This document shows positions 12,301-24,415 of a stretch of 64,000 bases of DNA, piece after piece. The notes beneath the pieces are model-generated. The model did no database searches. It had not been told where the DNA came from and worked only from the letters and a program-made list of their open reading frames with translations. The translations under genes were made by a program, and so were the position numbers. The DNA comes from Narthecium ossifragum (Eukaryota; Streptophyta; Magnoliopsida; Dioscoreales; Nartheciaceae): assembly GCA_963920575.1 (NCBI GenBank), contig OY986969.1, forward strand, positions 25,087,434-25,151,433, written 5' to 3'. Position 1 is the stretch's first letter; the number at the start of each line of letters is the position of its first letter.

Positions 12301-15300
12301 CAATCTAAAGCAGGATCTGAAGAGCCAAAGGAAGCATGTGGCCAGCTTAAAGAAGAAATCTCTTTGGTCGAAAATTTTGGAAGAGGTATGTAGGTTATGT
12401 TTTGCTTTATGTTTTATTTTGACTGTTGGTTTCAAGCAGATTGCTTTATACATGTTTCTTATACATACTTGTAGCCATTGTTGTCTGTTCTTTTGAATGC
12501 CATTTCCTAGATTTTGCGCTTCCAAGCATTTTGTATTCATATTTATTTCTGTCCCTTTTAGTTCTCATGCCTAAGTTTGTTATAGGGTGTCACATGTGGA
12601 TATTGGCTGTTTACCTGGTCCCCAAAGCTTGTATTTCTTTGTTGGAGATGGACTAAATCCACCTTTTTTCTAGGTCATGGAGAAGCTCGTAGACATTGTC
12701 CACTTCTTGCACATGGAGATTCGCGATGCCTTTGGTAGCGCTGGTATGCACTGATCATTTACTCTCTCGCATAAAAGTATTCTCTCTCTTCAGTAATTTA
12801 AATATCAGAGAACTGTCACTTTCTTTATGCTGGTCTCATCCAGTAGTGGTAAGTTTTGACCTACAACTAAGCCATAACTCAATTTTTGGAAATGAATCAA
12901 CCCTCTAATATGTATGTAGCCACCCAAAATAGAATCATTGCAATGAATGGACCGTGTGCAATTTTGTATATGCGGTAACTTCCTAGAATGCTGGTGGTTG
13001 ATATTCGAAGGTTTCCACATTTAAGTCAACAAGGAGGGAGAAGAGTTTTTAGAAATGATGACAAGGATAGGGAGGAAGGAAGCATACAAAAACCACAACT
13101 GGATAAGATCCATTTCAAAGCAAAAGATATAAACATTTTAATCACTACCAGAGATCCTTAAGAATGAGGTTGCCACCATCAGGGGAAGAGTTAATGTGCA
13201 CTTGACAGTTGACACTCATTTGTCCGAGATTTATCAAAATTGACACTTTGGCTATTTATAGCATCTAGGCCCTCCTGTTCTCAAAATTTACCCAAGAGCA
13301 TCACTAAGGTGTTTGGTAGAGAATTTGCACCATGTGTTAAAGAAACCAACATTGAAGGTAATTGTTGAAGGTACCATCGGTTTTATCTCAGAGGGATGAT
13401 ATTTCTAGATGCTCCTATCAATTATATCCTCAGGTTGAACACCGGCGGAAATATTCACATTTTCATCCCTGATAAGGGCTAGTTTTAGAAAAGAATATTG
13501 AAAGTCCTTTAGTGGAGCCAAAGGATAATTGGCGGGGCATCATAAGAGTATATGGCAAGATTTTCAAGATGTTGAGCAATGCTAATATCTTGCATACTTC
13601 ACTAGTGATCCCGTAAATGTTATGCTGGAGTTGCTGTCAGTTTGTTATGATGCTACTTTCTGATCTGTTAATCATCATAAACTGGAGTATTCTCATTCAT
13701 TTGCACCATGAACCAAATACACTGAGGCCATGTTTGGTTCCATTATTAATCCAGGAACCGGAATGGGAATTCCTTAAAACAAGGAATTCAACATTTTTGG
13801 TTGCAACCTCCATTTAGGAACTGGAATTGAAGTTCCTGTGTTTGAGGGAACTCTTGATTCCCGAATTTGATATGGGAATCCAGAGTTTCCTCAAACGCAG
13901 GAACTCTTATATTCATGAAATGTACATGAATACCCTTCATTCTTTGTTTGATTAAACTGATCAAACGGCTTTGATCATTCTTAAAAATAATCTTATTTCT
14001 TTCTCTTATTTATTAATAGTCTTATTTCTTTCTCTTATTTATTAATAATCTTATTTATTTCTCTTATTTATTAATAATATTTCAAATAGTATTAATAATG
14101 TTATTTATTTATAGATAATTGGTGTTTACACCAAATTTGTGAAATTTGTTGATGGGTACACCCCTATCATTAGATTTAAGGTCTTAACACCATTTTACAT
14201 CAGTTATGGTTGGTTATATAATTTTGATGACTTTTTTACCCCTATGATAACCCAAATCATAATCCCAACTATAACTCCATCATCCCCTCCCTCTCCCCGT
14301 CCCTCTTCCCTTTCTCTTACTGTCATCTTCCTCCATCATCCCCCTCTCTCTCACCCTCCTCTCCCCCAGCACCCTCTCCCCCGCCGCCCGGCTAGCCACC
14401 ATCGAGAAGTCAGTACACCCCGCCGTCGACGGCAACAGGCGGGTCAACACGATGTTTGACCAAATCGAGATGGGCATGGGCGGCGTCGCCCTTCGTCTCC
14501 GCCGCCGCGATCAAGAAGTGCGCCGCCTCCGATCCGTCATCACATCGCAACAACGCCTCCTATCCGTCGTCGTCGGAGGTCTTCGTGACGGACGACGCTT
14601 CCTATGTCTACTCCGACCCCGGCCACTCCTTTCAGATATTCGGCTTCGCAGACACATCCACATACCCCGTCCCCATGAACGTCATCCAACAAATTTGGGC
14701 ATGGATATGAGAGGTCTGTGAAGCGATGGATATGAGCATGAGAAAGAACAGAGACTATGAAGAACATGGACTGTGAAGCTAAGGCCATTTTCTCTGATCA
14801 AGAGAGGACACCAATCATTTCTCATGAGTGGTCTGTGAAGGGATTTATGGTCTATGTGATTGAAGCTGGGTGGTGGATGTGTTGACATGGTGAAACAATG
14901 CAAAGGCTTAAAGCCTTCTCTCTGCTAAAAAAACATACGCTCTCCTCTTCTTCTTTTCTCTTTTCTCTCTACTCTCTTCTCTGCTCTTTTCTTAGTTCTC
15001 TTTTCTATGTTCTCTTTTCAAAATTCTATTTTCTCTCTATTTTCTTCTCTCTTTTCTTTTCTTTTCTTTTCTTAGTTCTCTTTTCTCTCTCCTCTCTTCT
15101 ATGTTCTCGTTTCAAAATTCTCTTTTCTCTTTTCTCTCTATTCTCTTCTCTTTGCTCTTTTCATAGTTATCTTTTCAAAATTCTCTTTTCTCTCCTCTTT
15201 TCTTAATTTTCTTTTATCTTTTTCCTTTTCTCTCTTCTATGTTCTCGTTTTAAAATTCTCTTTTCTCTTTTCTCTCTACTCTCTTCTCTATTCTCTTTTC

Positions 15301-18300
15301 TTAGTTCTCTTTTCTCTTTACTCTCTTCTCTCTTCTCTTTTCAAAATTCTCTTTTCTCTCTTCTATGTTCTCCTTTCAAAATTCTCTTTTCTCTTTTCTC
15401 TCTACTTTCTTCTCTCTGCTTTTTTCTTAGTTCTCTTTTCTATGTTCTCTTTTCAAAATTCTCTTTTCTCTCTACTCTCTTCTCTTTTCTTAGTTCTATT
15501 TTCTCTCTTCTATGTTCTCTTTTCTCTCTACTTTCTTCTCTCTTTTCTTTTCTTAGTTCTCTTTTCTCTCTACTCTCTATGTTATCTTTTCACTTTTCAC
15601 TTTTCTCTCTTCTATGTTCTCTTTTCAAAATTCACTTTTCTCTCTTCTCTTTTCTTAGTTCTCTTTTCTTAGTTTTCTTTTCAAAATTCTCTTTTCTCTC
15701 TACTCTCTTCTCTCTACTCTTTTTTAGTTCTCTTTTCTATGTTCTCTTTTCGAAATTCTCTTTTCTCTCTACACTCTTCTCTCTTCTCTTTTTCTTAGTT
15801 CCCTTCTATTTTCTCTTTTCTCTCTTCTATGTTCTCTTTTCAAAATTCTTTTTTCTCTTGACCGGGGAGAAGGGGCAACAAGAACAGAGGGAACTCGTTG
15901 ACATGGGAGAAGGGGCAGCAAGAACAGAGGGACCTCGTTGATAGGGGAGAAGGGGCAGCAAGAATAGAGGTGGGGCAGAGCCCGAAATTGTCGTTGTTGA
16001 TCCGGGCAACGCCGGGGGCGTGGTGGGAGAACTCCGTGACGATCTCGTCGTCGGTGATAGTCGGCGACGGTCACATCTTCTTGACTGTCGTGCCCTTCTC
16101 CTCGCCACAGCCATCGCAACCGTTCTTCTTGGGATGATGCGGATCCATCGACATGGCCTAGCGTTTGGAGCTTCTAAGGCGCGTTCATGGCGTTTGAAAG
16201 AGAGGTTGAGGAGCAAAAGGAGGGCGCTCATGGGGGGTTTGAAGGAGACGGGAGGTGGAGGAGCTAGAGGAGGCGGATGGGTGACAGTGAGGAGGCGAGA
16301 AGAGAGGAAGAGGAGGAAGAGGAGAGCGTATGTTTTTTGAGGCTGTTGTAGGAGGGGCATAGGTGTCTTTTGAAGTGATAGATGGTGTTAAAGGCCCCAA
16401 ATCTTATGTTTAGTGTTTTTTTAACGGGATAAGTCTAATTTATGGTGCTGACGCCCCTTCCCCCATTTCTTTCTCTTATTTATGAATAATATTTCAAATA
16501 ATGTTAATAATCTTATTTATTAATAATATTTCATATAGTATTAATAATCTTATTTCTTTTTCTTATTTATTAATAATATTAGGAACTCTCATATTAATAA
16601 TCTTATTTCTTTATCTTATTTATTAATAATATTTCAAATAATAATCTTATTTCTTTCCCGCATTATTAATAATATTTCATCCAGATAAGCCAAGGTAATG
16701 CAAATACATATACATACATAAATATATTGGTAAATCTATGCTAGTAGAGTAAGGGGTATTTTGGTCTTTAATTTATATTCTCATTCAAGTTCCCATGTTT
16801 ATTATGTATACCAAACAATTGCAAGTTTCATTCCCTGTCCAGTTCCTTGACGTACCAAACAAGCACAATTCCTTTCCGGTTCTCATTCCCAATCCCGTTC
16901 ATGTTCCCGTTCCCATTCCCATTCCCATGGCAACCAAACGTGGCCTGAGAATTTCTCATGCCATTTATGTCTTATTGGGGATCGAGAGTTTTTTTTTGGG
17001 TCCAAGTCTTAGGAAAAATTCTTTATTGCGCTGGTATTTGAATGTAGATTACCCCTTAATTCCAACTGAGAGCAGTTTGTTCACAATTTATTTATCTCTC
17101 TTCATGCTGCTCCACTCTTGGATATCTTATTTTATAAACTTGACCTCTTCCTTGTTCTTCTTTTGTTGTTTATCTTCATATAAGGCTGTTTTAGTTTTGA
17201 GAAAACGGTAGCAATTGAGGCTTTTCACAGGTCAGGGTGTGAGTAGGTTTACTAGGAGCACCTGGGTTTCTCTCGGGATTGTAGCATATCAGGATTAAGT
17301 TGGTTGAAGTAATTTTGCATAGTGATTTTTCTATGGATTACTGATGTATGAATATCTTCTGACATACCAATCATGTTTATTCTGAAAAATCTGTAGATGG
17401 AGATAAACCCATGAGGAGATCTACCAACAATCATCAAAAATTGGGTTCAGCAGGCCTTGCATTGCATTATGCAAATGTCATAAGTCAAATTGACACTCTT
17501 GTAAGTTTCTGGTAATGTGCGCCAAACAATTGGCATCAGTTAATATTTGTTGCATCAGGTTTCTTCTATTGAGATGATACCTTACCTAATCCTCGATTCC
17601 ATATGCTAAGGTATATAGGGTAGCCATGTTAGCAGGCTATTATGTTTTAAAAGTTTTTCAGTGAAAATCCTTTTTGCCTTTCATTTCGTCAACTTTTCTT
17701 TTGGTTTATAGTTTTCTGTTAATGAAGTCTTCCTTGCCTGTGAGAGGTATTTCGAATTTCAGAATATAGAGGTGTCTTTCTTTTTTTTCTCTGATAGGTG
17801 ATGAATCCAGGCTTCTGTTATTTCCTATATTAGAAAATCCCTGCTGACGGTAACTTCAATACCTATAGGTATCACGGTCAGGTTCTGTGCCTCCAAGTAC
17901 CAGGGATGCATTGTATCAAGCGTTACCTCCTAGCATAAAGTCTGCTTTGCGAAATAAGTTGCAGTCATTTAAAGTCATGGAAGAGGTATGCAATATTTCA
18001 GCTTCACCCGAGACATAGAGACATTTAATGTGATAAATCATCACTCACTGCTGTCAATATTTTATTGAGCTTTTTATCTCTTCTGACTCAATAACTACAG
18101 CTCACCATTCCTCAAATCAAAATTGAGATGGAGAAAACACTACAGTGGCTTCTTCCAATCGCCAACAACACGACCAAGTAATGAGCTACCCAGATAATTG
18201 CATTACCTACGCTTGATATCCTTGAAATACTTCATAGTTATCTTAAGTTAAATCCGATGGTAACCATTTTTTCATGTTTGTGGGTGCATCATTGCAGAGC

Positions 18301-18943
18301 ACATCATGGTTTTGGCTGGGTCGGCGAGTGGGCAAGCGCAGGGTCAGTATCTGATCAATTTTTTTCTCCATTGGTTTAAGAAATTTTGTGATTCAGAACA
18401 AATCATTTTTCTTCTTGCAGGACTGAGGTAAATCAAAAAATAGCCGGGGAGACGACTTTGATTTGGATAGAAACACTCCACCATGCAGACAAGGAGAAAA
18501 CTGAAGCTTGCATACTTGACCTGGTGATATGGCTTCATCAGCTCATTAGTCTGCATACTAGACCCTCATGTGGCTGCTCCAGGTCGCCTGTTAGATCTCC
18601 ATTCCGCTCTCCGAGCCAGAGAGGTGTGGCACTGACTCCAACCACAAACATTTCTACCAACTCTTGTTCGACGTTGTCCCAAGAAGACAAGGAAATGCTT
18701 CGAGATATCAACTATCGAAAGCTGACACCAGGTATAAGCAAGAGTCAGGAATTTGACACCCGTAAAATCGACTCCTGCAAGTTTCCTCGATTGAGTAAGA
18801 GTAACAGTCACTCTCCAACCAGTGGAAACGGAGAAAAATACTCGACAAACAGGTCACATTTATCTCCATTTATTCATATGGACATGGACCGCATAAAAGC
18901 ACTTGATGCTATTGATAGAATTGACACTCTTAGAAAACTATGA
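9367..18943 (+). CDS. PSI1: PSK SIMULATOR 1 (PSI1)-like protein, DUF3475 and DUF668 domains
   Basis: PSI1 family proteins promote plant growth downstream of phytosulfokine and brassinosteroid signalling and act at the plasma membrane or nucleus. Exons: 9367-9684, 10243-10568, 10745-10837, 10926-11016, 11574-11667, 12288-12385, 12674-12743, 17397-17500, 17869-17985, 18101-18177, 18298-18342 and 18421-18943; all introns are GT-AG and phase is unbroken, giving 651 residues, the family length. The start is the ATG at 9367, not the upstream GTG, because it creates an N-myristoylation-type MGSFCSK terminus. DUF3475 (ISILAFEVANTIVKGSN, about residues 155-211) is followed by the conserved FGNRCKDPQWHSLDRYFEKL and ALDRFEQDY blocks, then DUF668 (KLGSAGLALHYANVISQIDT onward, ~377-465), and a Ser-rich tail ending MDRIKALDAIDRIDTLRKL. 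Intron 7 (12744-17396) is enlarged by a transposon. Exon 1 ends in a 15-bp tandem repeat with three possible donors. Confidence 0.95.
9645..9690 (+). repeat. 15-bp tandem repeat with three in-frame splice-donor candidates
   Basis: AAG|GTTGGAACCGCCAAG|GTTGGAACCGCCAAG|GTAGGA (written in parts) places exon ends at 9654, 9669 and 9684, each 15 bp apart and in frame. GTAGGA at 9685 is the best donor by consensus. Use of an upstream donor would remove five or ten residues (VGTAK units). Confidence 0.75.
14939..15859. repeat. ~920-base pyrimidine-strand repeat (TTCTCTTTTCTCTCT family)
   Basis: The plus strand is almost entirely C and T, built of irregular units such as TTAGTTCTCTTTTCTCTCT and TATGTTCTCTTTTCAAAATT. 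Long open frames of Phe/Ser/Leu through it are artefacts of this composition. A mirror-like homopyrimidine tract of this length can adopt triplex (H-DNA) structure and is prone to copy-number change. Confidence 0.9.
15865..15970. repeat. 40-bp tandem repeat, about 2.7 copies
   Basis: GGGAGAAGGGGCARCAAGAA starts each 40-bp unit, at about 15865, 15905 and 15945, directly after the pyrimidine tract. It is non-coding in context. Confidence 0.85.
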
Positions 18944-19318
18944 ACTGGATGGAAGAGGATGGAACAGCGGAGTTGTTTGCCATCCCACATGCCTATGCAC
19001 TGGGCAATCTGCAGACAGCTATGTAGAAATGATCTACCATACCATCGGCTCTGCTTGGGAAAACGCAGGTCTTGAGAGAGATCATGAGCAGTAAGAGTTG
19101 GATGGCTTTTAGTTTTCCCATCTGTTGTATATAGTAATTAGCGATGAGATTGGTATTCATTAGGAGGAAAAATGGGGTTGGCATTGCCATAGCATGCTTA
19201 TGATCAAAGAGAACAATGATAGAACGATATTATCTGCTTGTATAAGGCCTGTTTGTTTTCTTTCAGGTATTGTTCTGTGATTGAGATTGGTTGAAAGTTG
19301 AAATCCATCTGATTGTTG

Positions 19319-19324
19319 AATAAA
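19319..19324 (+). terminator. Putative poly(A) signal AATAAA for the PSI1-like gene
   Basis: AATAAA lies about 375 bases past the stop codon in an AT/T-rich 3' context. Plant poly(A) signals are loose, so this is only a candidate. Confidence 0.35.
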
Positions 19325-19488
19325 ATGTACAGTGGATTATCTCAAGGATGTTCAATTCTATATTTGCTCTATAACTTCATCTGACAATAAGCTAAATGTA
19401 AAATAAAATAAAATAAATATAAATAATGTTCTTTAAAAAAGCTACATGTTAAAGGACACAAGGCTCATGGTCGATAGCAGAATGACCC

Positions 19489-19494
19489 TTTATT
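19489..19494 (-). terminator. Putative poly(A) signal for the DAR GTPase gene
   Basis: Reads AATAAA on the minus strand, about 165 bases past the stop. Candidate only. Confidence 0.35.
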
Positions 19495-19656
19495 TCATGT
19501 TATGTTTTCTGTATGATGAACATAGAAAGTTTACTTGCGTTACATGATGAGTGCTCGTATCAATCAGCTCAAGAACATCTGAAACACACAACCAACTTTA
19601 CAAGAGCTCGAAATAAGAAGGAAAAAAAAGAAGATTCTAAAACCAAACTGGTTGTG

Positions 19657-22101
19657 TCACCTAGGAGGCCTCTCTAGCGCAATCCAACCAAACTTCCCCT
19701 TCCTGAAGTCGGTCAAGACACGGAATGCTGCCTGGCTAACATCACCATTGAATAGCTGAAGAGAGAGCTTCTCAAGAAATCTGCATTCCCAAGGCCAAAA
19801 GTTTGAGAGCAGGTTAACATTTATCAGATAAAGGTACTATCTATAAGTTCATCAGAAGCTTACATTCTACCAACAAAACTATCAGCATCAATCTTGTAGC
19901 GCTTCTGGAGAGTTTCTGGACCTGTTAAAAAAGAACCACATCAACAATGGGGTTCAAAAAACCGAAAGATAGAAGACAGCTTTGCGTGTCTGATCGATCA
20001 TTTGCTCTTAGTAAAATTGATATCACTGACATTTTAAAGCATATCAGGAACTAAAAAGTGTTCTAAGACATGGCCAACCTACAGCAGGGTGCCTAGCAAG
20101 CATCTGTACGAGAATGGCACCGACATCAGCCACATCATATGATCGCTCTCCAATGTCATCGCACATCGCAAGCTTGATTGCAGCTGCCTGGTCGCTGATG
20201 CGCATGGGCAATATACCAGGGGAGTCCAACAGCTCTAGATCTTTCCCAAAACACACCCATCTATCAATATTTACAATAATACATATGAAACAGCAGTAAA
20301 TTACCGAGAATTGCATTAATAGCCATGGAAAAACAATATACAATCTCAAGAACACTGCCATATGAAAACATATGTTCACAAACTGATTAATCCATTCTTG
20401 CCATGGGGAACTTACCTCAATTGTCTTGTGACCCCTGGCCGGGGAGCTGCAGGACACATGCGCCGCTTTAGCAAACGGTTAATCAGAGATGATTTGCCTA
20501 CATTTGGATACCCAACAATTCCAGCCCGAACCTATGAAGCAAAAAAAAATGAGCTCAAGTTACCCTGAATTGTGACTCTTGGGATCAAATTATTAGCTGA
20601 TAGGTCTCTTTTTCTATTCAACCATAAAGCAGCCACTGTCAGGATGAGCACAGCAGTCGGATATACTTATTCATAGGATGGTTGGATGTGACTTATAAAG
20701 GGACAGCCTACTGAACTTGGATAGTACTCTCCCCTATATGAATCGATGGCTATTGTTTCACAAGAAACTGGATTGAAATGCCCATAATGGTCTTCCCATT
20801 CTTGACAACAGGAATAACTCTCAAGCAAAAAAACTATTTATTGCGTGCAGCATTCTATCAGCTACTCAATTTCCCACTGTTCCACATCATGTTTCATTGC
20901 CTTCCCCAGGTCTGGCTCTTCCGCACGATATTCTCAGCATACAAGTGGTCATCTTATTTATTCTTTTTGGATCCACTTCTTTATTTTGCATACAGGATGA
21001 TTGACATAAGTAGAAATAGTGAATCCCAAACAAGAATTCAGAAACTAATCTATATACCTAGGTGTCCTACAAAGTAAATTAAGAAATTACCGGACGAGGT
21101 AGGAGTCCTTTGGCCCTCCGTTTGGTATTTACTCCGGCCGCTAACGACATGGCAAGCCTTCCCAATTTCATAGCACCCTGCAATTGCACCAAAAAACCTT
21201 TAACAAATAACTAAACTATGTAACCAATCTGACTACCTAAAGTTTCAAGAGCAGTATCAGCACCATTCCATGTTGTCCATTAGAAAGAACTACTTTCACT
21301 CCCTGCCTTGAGAAGAAAGCAGCCCACGCGTTTCGGTCCTCCTTTGATATCATGTCTTCTCTATTCAAAACTAGAATCCTTTTACGATTACCCAGCCACG
21401 AATCCATCTGCTCACACAATTCAAGTCTTCAGATCCTTTTCCCAAAACCTTTGTTTCATCGTCACAATTACAGAGAATTAGTCATCACCTGTGGATGGCT
21501 CGTCGCCATCGGAATCCTGGCGTCACGAACTTCTATGACAACATCCATCAATTTGAGCTGTCCTTTTAGTTCTTTCTCTGTTTTAGCTATATGTCCTGGA
21601 TACCACTATAAAGAACCACATCTCCAATGTAATTTACACATACCACCATACCTTAGAAATTCAAAAATTTCTCGCAGGAATAAAGCAAATGGGATTGGAA
21701 ATATTGAAATTTTCCACAAAAGCCACACCTTATGTGTACCTGCACAGGGCGCAGCGGCCTCGTCCAATGATGAAGATCGGCATCCAACTGAACCCAATCG
21801 ATCTCTTCCTGAAAGCTCTCGCTTCCATAGTTTGATAGACTACTCCTTTCTCTCTGATTCCAACTAAGAGACGGTCCTCCAGAAACCTGCAACTGTACCA
21901 CCCACCCACCCTTCTCAACACCCTATGATGGGCCTAGAAAAAGCTCAGGAGAGGAACTTAAAATGGCAGGGGACTTACAGCGTTGGAGACGAGGAGGCGT
22001 CTAGAAGCAGCAGCGAGGCGGCAGGGGTTCTCTAAGGGGAAGGAGCGGCGAGCTGTGGATAGTGAAAGCTTTGGGGGAGGCGGAGGAGTTAAAGAAGCCA
22101 T
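19657..22101 (-). CDS. DAR GTPase 3-like, chloroplast circularly permuted GTPase (YlqF/RbgA type)
   Basis: RbgA/YlqF-type GTPases help assemble the large ribosomal subunit; the plant DAR3 branch is plastid-targeted and needed for chloroplast development. Exons: 22101-21979, 21886-21740, 21605-21489, 21407-21264, 21177-21091, 20531-20416, 20260-20079, 19921-19864 and 19780-19657; phase is unbroken and the product is 365 residues. The ATG at 22101 opens a Ser/Arg/Pro-rich transit-peptide-like leader (~45 residues); an in-frame GTG upstream was rejected. The permuted motif order is clear: [23 protein letters not shown], then G4 NRED (~144-147), followed by G1 GYPNVGKSS (~213-221), G2-region PGVTRQLR and G3 LLDSPG (~256-260). 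The C-terminus has the [13 protein letters not shown] block. The exon 4 donor (GTGCTG) and exon 7 donor (GTTGGC) are weak but keep frame and homology. Its product does not work with its neighbours. Confidence 0.93.
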
Positions 22102-23741
22102 GAACTGGGGAGAATGGAGAAGATGGAAGCATTCGTTACCTCCGAGAAGAGATGGATAGATAAGGTCAAGTTGGGCCACTACTTGGATCTAACATGGGCC
22201 TCCCAACTTAGACCCAATTAGCTAATTATATGGGCCACGTCGGTGGATGTCCAAAACCAGTGCGGCCCGGCCCGGAAAATGGTCAGATCGATTATTGGGC
22301 CATACCTGTCCGGCCCGAATAGTGTAAACTTTTTATTTCCGATAGGTAGTAAACATCGACATTAGGCCTTATATAAGGGACGAGACGAGCTTGAGCCAAT
22401 GTTTCGCTCTAGGCATTGCATAATACCATGAAAGCGGATTTTAATGTGTATCATATTGATTGACATGGGTTGGGCTTGGTGGATATTGGGCTAGCCCCGT
22501 CACCATTGTGGTTTGGTCTTTTCTAATTGCCATATGTGTATTGCTTTAGATGGTAGAAATTAGCATCAGATGCCACAAATATCAGGATCAAGCTTTTCTC
22601 CGCCATTGCAAGTTTGCAACCATTCAAATTACATAATGTTAGGCCGAAATTCATAAATGTAAAACTATCTCCTCTCCGATCAGTTGAAGCTTCGAGGTTG
22701 AGTGAGTGATCATGGTAATGATAGTATGCTTGAAAAGAATTGATCTGATTTTCCATTACCTTTTGTGACAGATTTGATCTTCTCTAACATAGTTGTAAAG
22801 TTAGCTGATCTTTTATTTAAAATATGTAATGATGAGTGATCTTCTATTAGAAGCATGTAAATATTATATATCTCATTAGCAACAACTCTGCATATACTAC
22901 TGTACCTCTAAAAATCAAGTGAGATATACAACGTTTGGGATTTAATATCAAACACTTTCCTCATCTCTTTCAGGTAACATGATATTGGAGTTAATGAGAG
23001 GTCGATGGTTTGAGTTGAGTGATCATAGCAGCACACAACACCATATAAAAATAGTGCGGTATACTTAACATTCTGTACGGCATATTTAGCCTGACCCTAT
23101 ATAAAACCCCTCATTCTAATTTCCACATAAAAAAAGAACTCCCCACATCAAGTCTAGCTTCTTGTATCACTAGCCACGGACTTCTAGAACCTAAAAAAAA
23201 ATCCATAAACCTGCGTGACATCATAAATGACATACAACATTATTCACTCACGGAAGATGGTAGAGAAACAATCTGAGCATCCTGTTCTCCGGCAAGAATT
23301 CCAAGCCGGTGATTCGCGTGCATAAAGACCCAAAAAGAAACATTCCGTCCTCAAAATAGCATATGCGATGCCAAATCCCACACGGCAGCATCATTTTTCC
23401 CCCCCTTTGAAAGAAAAGGAACCCAAAAATAAAGTTAGAAACTAGACATGCCACTTTGTACCATAGCAATTAATTACGAGACAGCCCATGACTTTTGACT
23501 AATTGCATGATGGTCCTGACTTGAAGATACGTAGCACGACAAAGATCTAACAAGAAAACCACACATTGGTCCTAAATACCAAAAGAAAAGAAAAAGAAGA
23601 AGAAAATGAATGGAAGTCACACTCACACATGAGTACATGACACGCGGACATTAATTAAATACAAAAAAACAAAAGATTTCCGCCCCTACCGGGTGAGTAG
23701 GAACACGGCCCTGGTCTTTGGGCTTTTACATGGGCCAAGTA
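22102..23741. other. GTPase promoter side and intergenic DNA
   Basis: The first ~250 bases upstream of the GTPase start contain GGCCCA/TGGGCC motifs (around 22174-22314), the TCP/site-II-like type often found upstream of plant plastid and ribosome genes. The rest is AT-rich with no supported gene. A TATATAAAA motif near 23098 has no convincing reading frame downstream. Confidence 0.5.
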
Positions 23742-24136
23742 GGCATTGTTTGGTTGGGGGATAAGGATTTCTTATTCCGAGTTAAGTTCACTTTATCTTT
23801 GCATTACAATCAAACATCATCAAATCCCTACTTTTATCTCCATCCATATTCTCATTTTATTCCTACTTTTCAACCAATTATTACTACATTTTCTCTTCTT
23901 TTCAACCAATCACATCAATTTTATCTCTACTTTTTCACTTTTCGACTAATCATTATTTCACTATCCCTACTTTTTAACCAATCACATCAACTTTTATCCA
24001 TACTTTTTTAACCAAACATTACTAATTTATCACTACTTTTCTATAAAATACCATACATATCTCACTACTTATCTCAAGATATCAATTCTCATTTCCTCTA
24101 ATCTCAAAATAGACTATTCCGTAACCAAACGCACCC
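23742..24136. mobile_element. Harbinger/Tourist-like MITE, 395 bp
   Basis: Left end GGCATTGTTTGGTTGG and the reverse complement of the right end GGGTGCGTTTGGTTACGG match as TIRs, and GTA flanks the element on both sides (23739-23741, 24137-24139). The interior is a run of ATCACTACTTTT/CAACCAATCA degenerate repeats. No coding capacity. Confidence 0.65.
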
Positions 24137-24415
24137 GTATAGTATTACTTTGACAATGAACAATGCACCCCGAGTGGGCCGAGTCCTAAACCCAACCAGA
24201 TATTTACTAGAAGCTGTATTAACTAACCAAACAAACGAACCCAACGGTCTTGCCATTGTCGTCAGACACAGACGTAGTTGTAGCTCTCTCTCTCTCTATA
24301 GCTATTTCTTTCAGGAACCCAAAGTCCAAAGCAAATTGCTTCTCCCCCCCATCTGACACCGCCCCCCTCTGACGTCCCCTCACTATCCCCTTTCCTTTTA
24401 CCATCATGCCCATTT

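Larger units (their letters stand above)
14119..16456. mobile_element. Nested non-autonomous element with degenerate long inverted ends
   Basis: Near the left end CATTAGATTTAAGGTCTTAA and, in the reverse complement of the right end, CATAAGATTTGGGGCCTTTA followed by ACACCATC, align as degraded inverted ends inside the larger transposon. Between them is a GC-rich segment (14390-14710) open in one frame, encoding a Ser/Ala-rich stretch with SEVFVTDDASYVYSDPGH that I cannot assign, and a second GC-rich segment (15980-16340). This resembles a Pack-type element that captured host sequence, but the source genes were not recognised and borders are approximate. Confidence 0.45.
13726..16945. mobile_element. 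3.2 kb TIR transposon in PSI1 intron 7, composite
   Basis: Left end GGCCATGTTTGGTTCC and the reverse complement of the right end GGCCACGTTTGGTTGCC form matching TIRs. They are flanked by a TGA on each side (13723-13725 and 16946-16948), a 3-bp target duplication as in PIF/Harbinger-type elements. Next to the termini are GGGAATTCC-type and TTCCCATTCCCATT subterminal repeats, then AT-rich TTATTTATTAATAATATT arrays on both sides. The centre holds a second, nested structure with its own degenerate inverted ends (about 14119-16456) and a ~920-base pyrimidine tract. No transposase was recognised, so it is non-autonomous. Confidence 0.82.
18944..19656. other. Convergent 3' region between PSI1-like and GTPase genes
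   Basis: About 0.7 kb separates the two stop codons (18943 on plus, 19657 on minus). It holds the 3' UTRs of both genes, with candidate AATAAA signals at 19319 (plus) and 19494-19489 (minus) that overrun little or not at all. No further gene is visible. Confidence 0.6.

Noticed and set aside
14898..15941. Long open frames of Phe/Leu/Ser on the plus strand
   Set aside because: They are translations of a CT-rich repeat, with no domain and no start or splice logic.
23080..23240. TATATAAAAC motif resembling a promoter
   Set aside because: No open frame with recognisable content follows on the plus strand.
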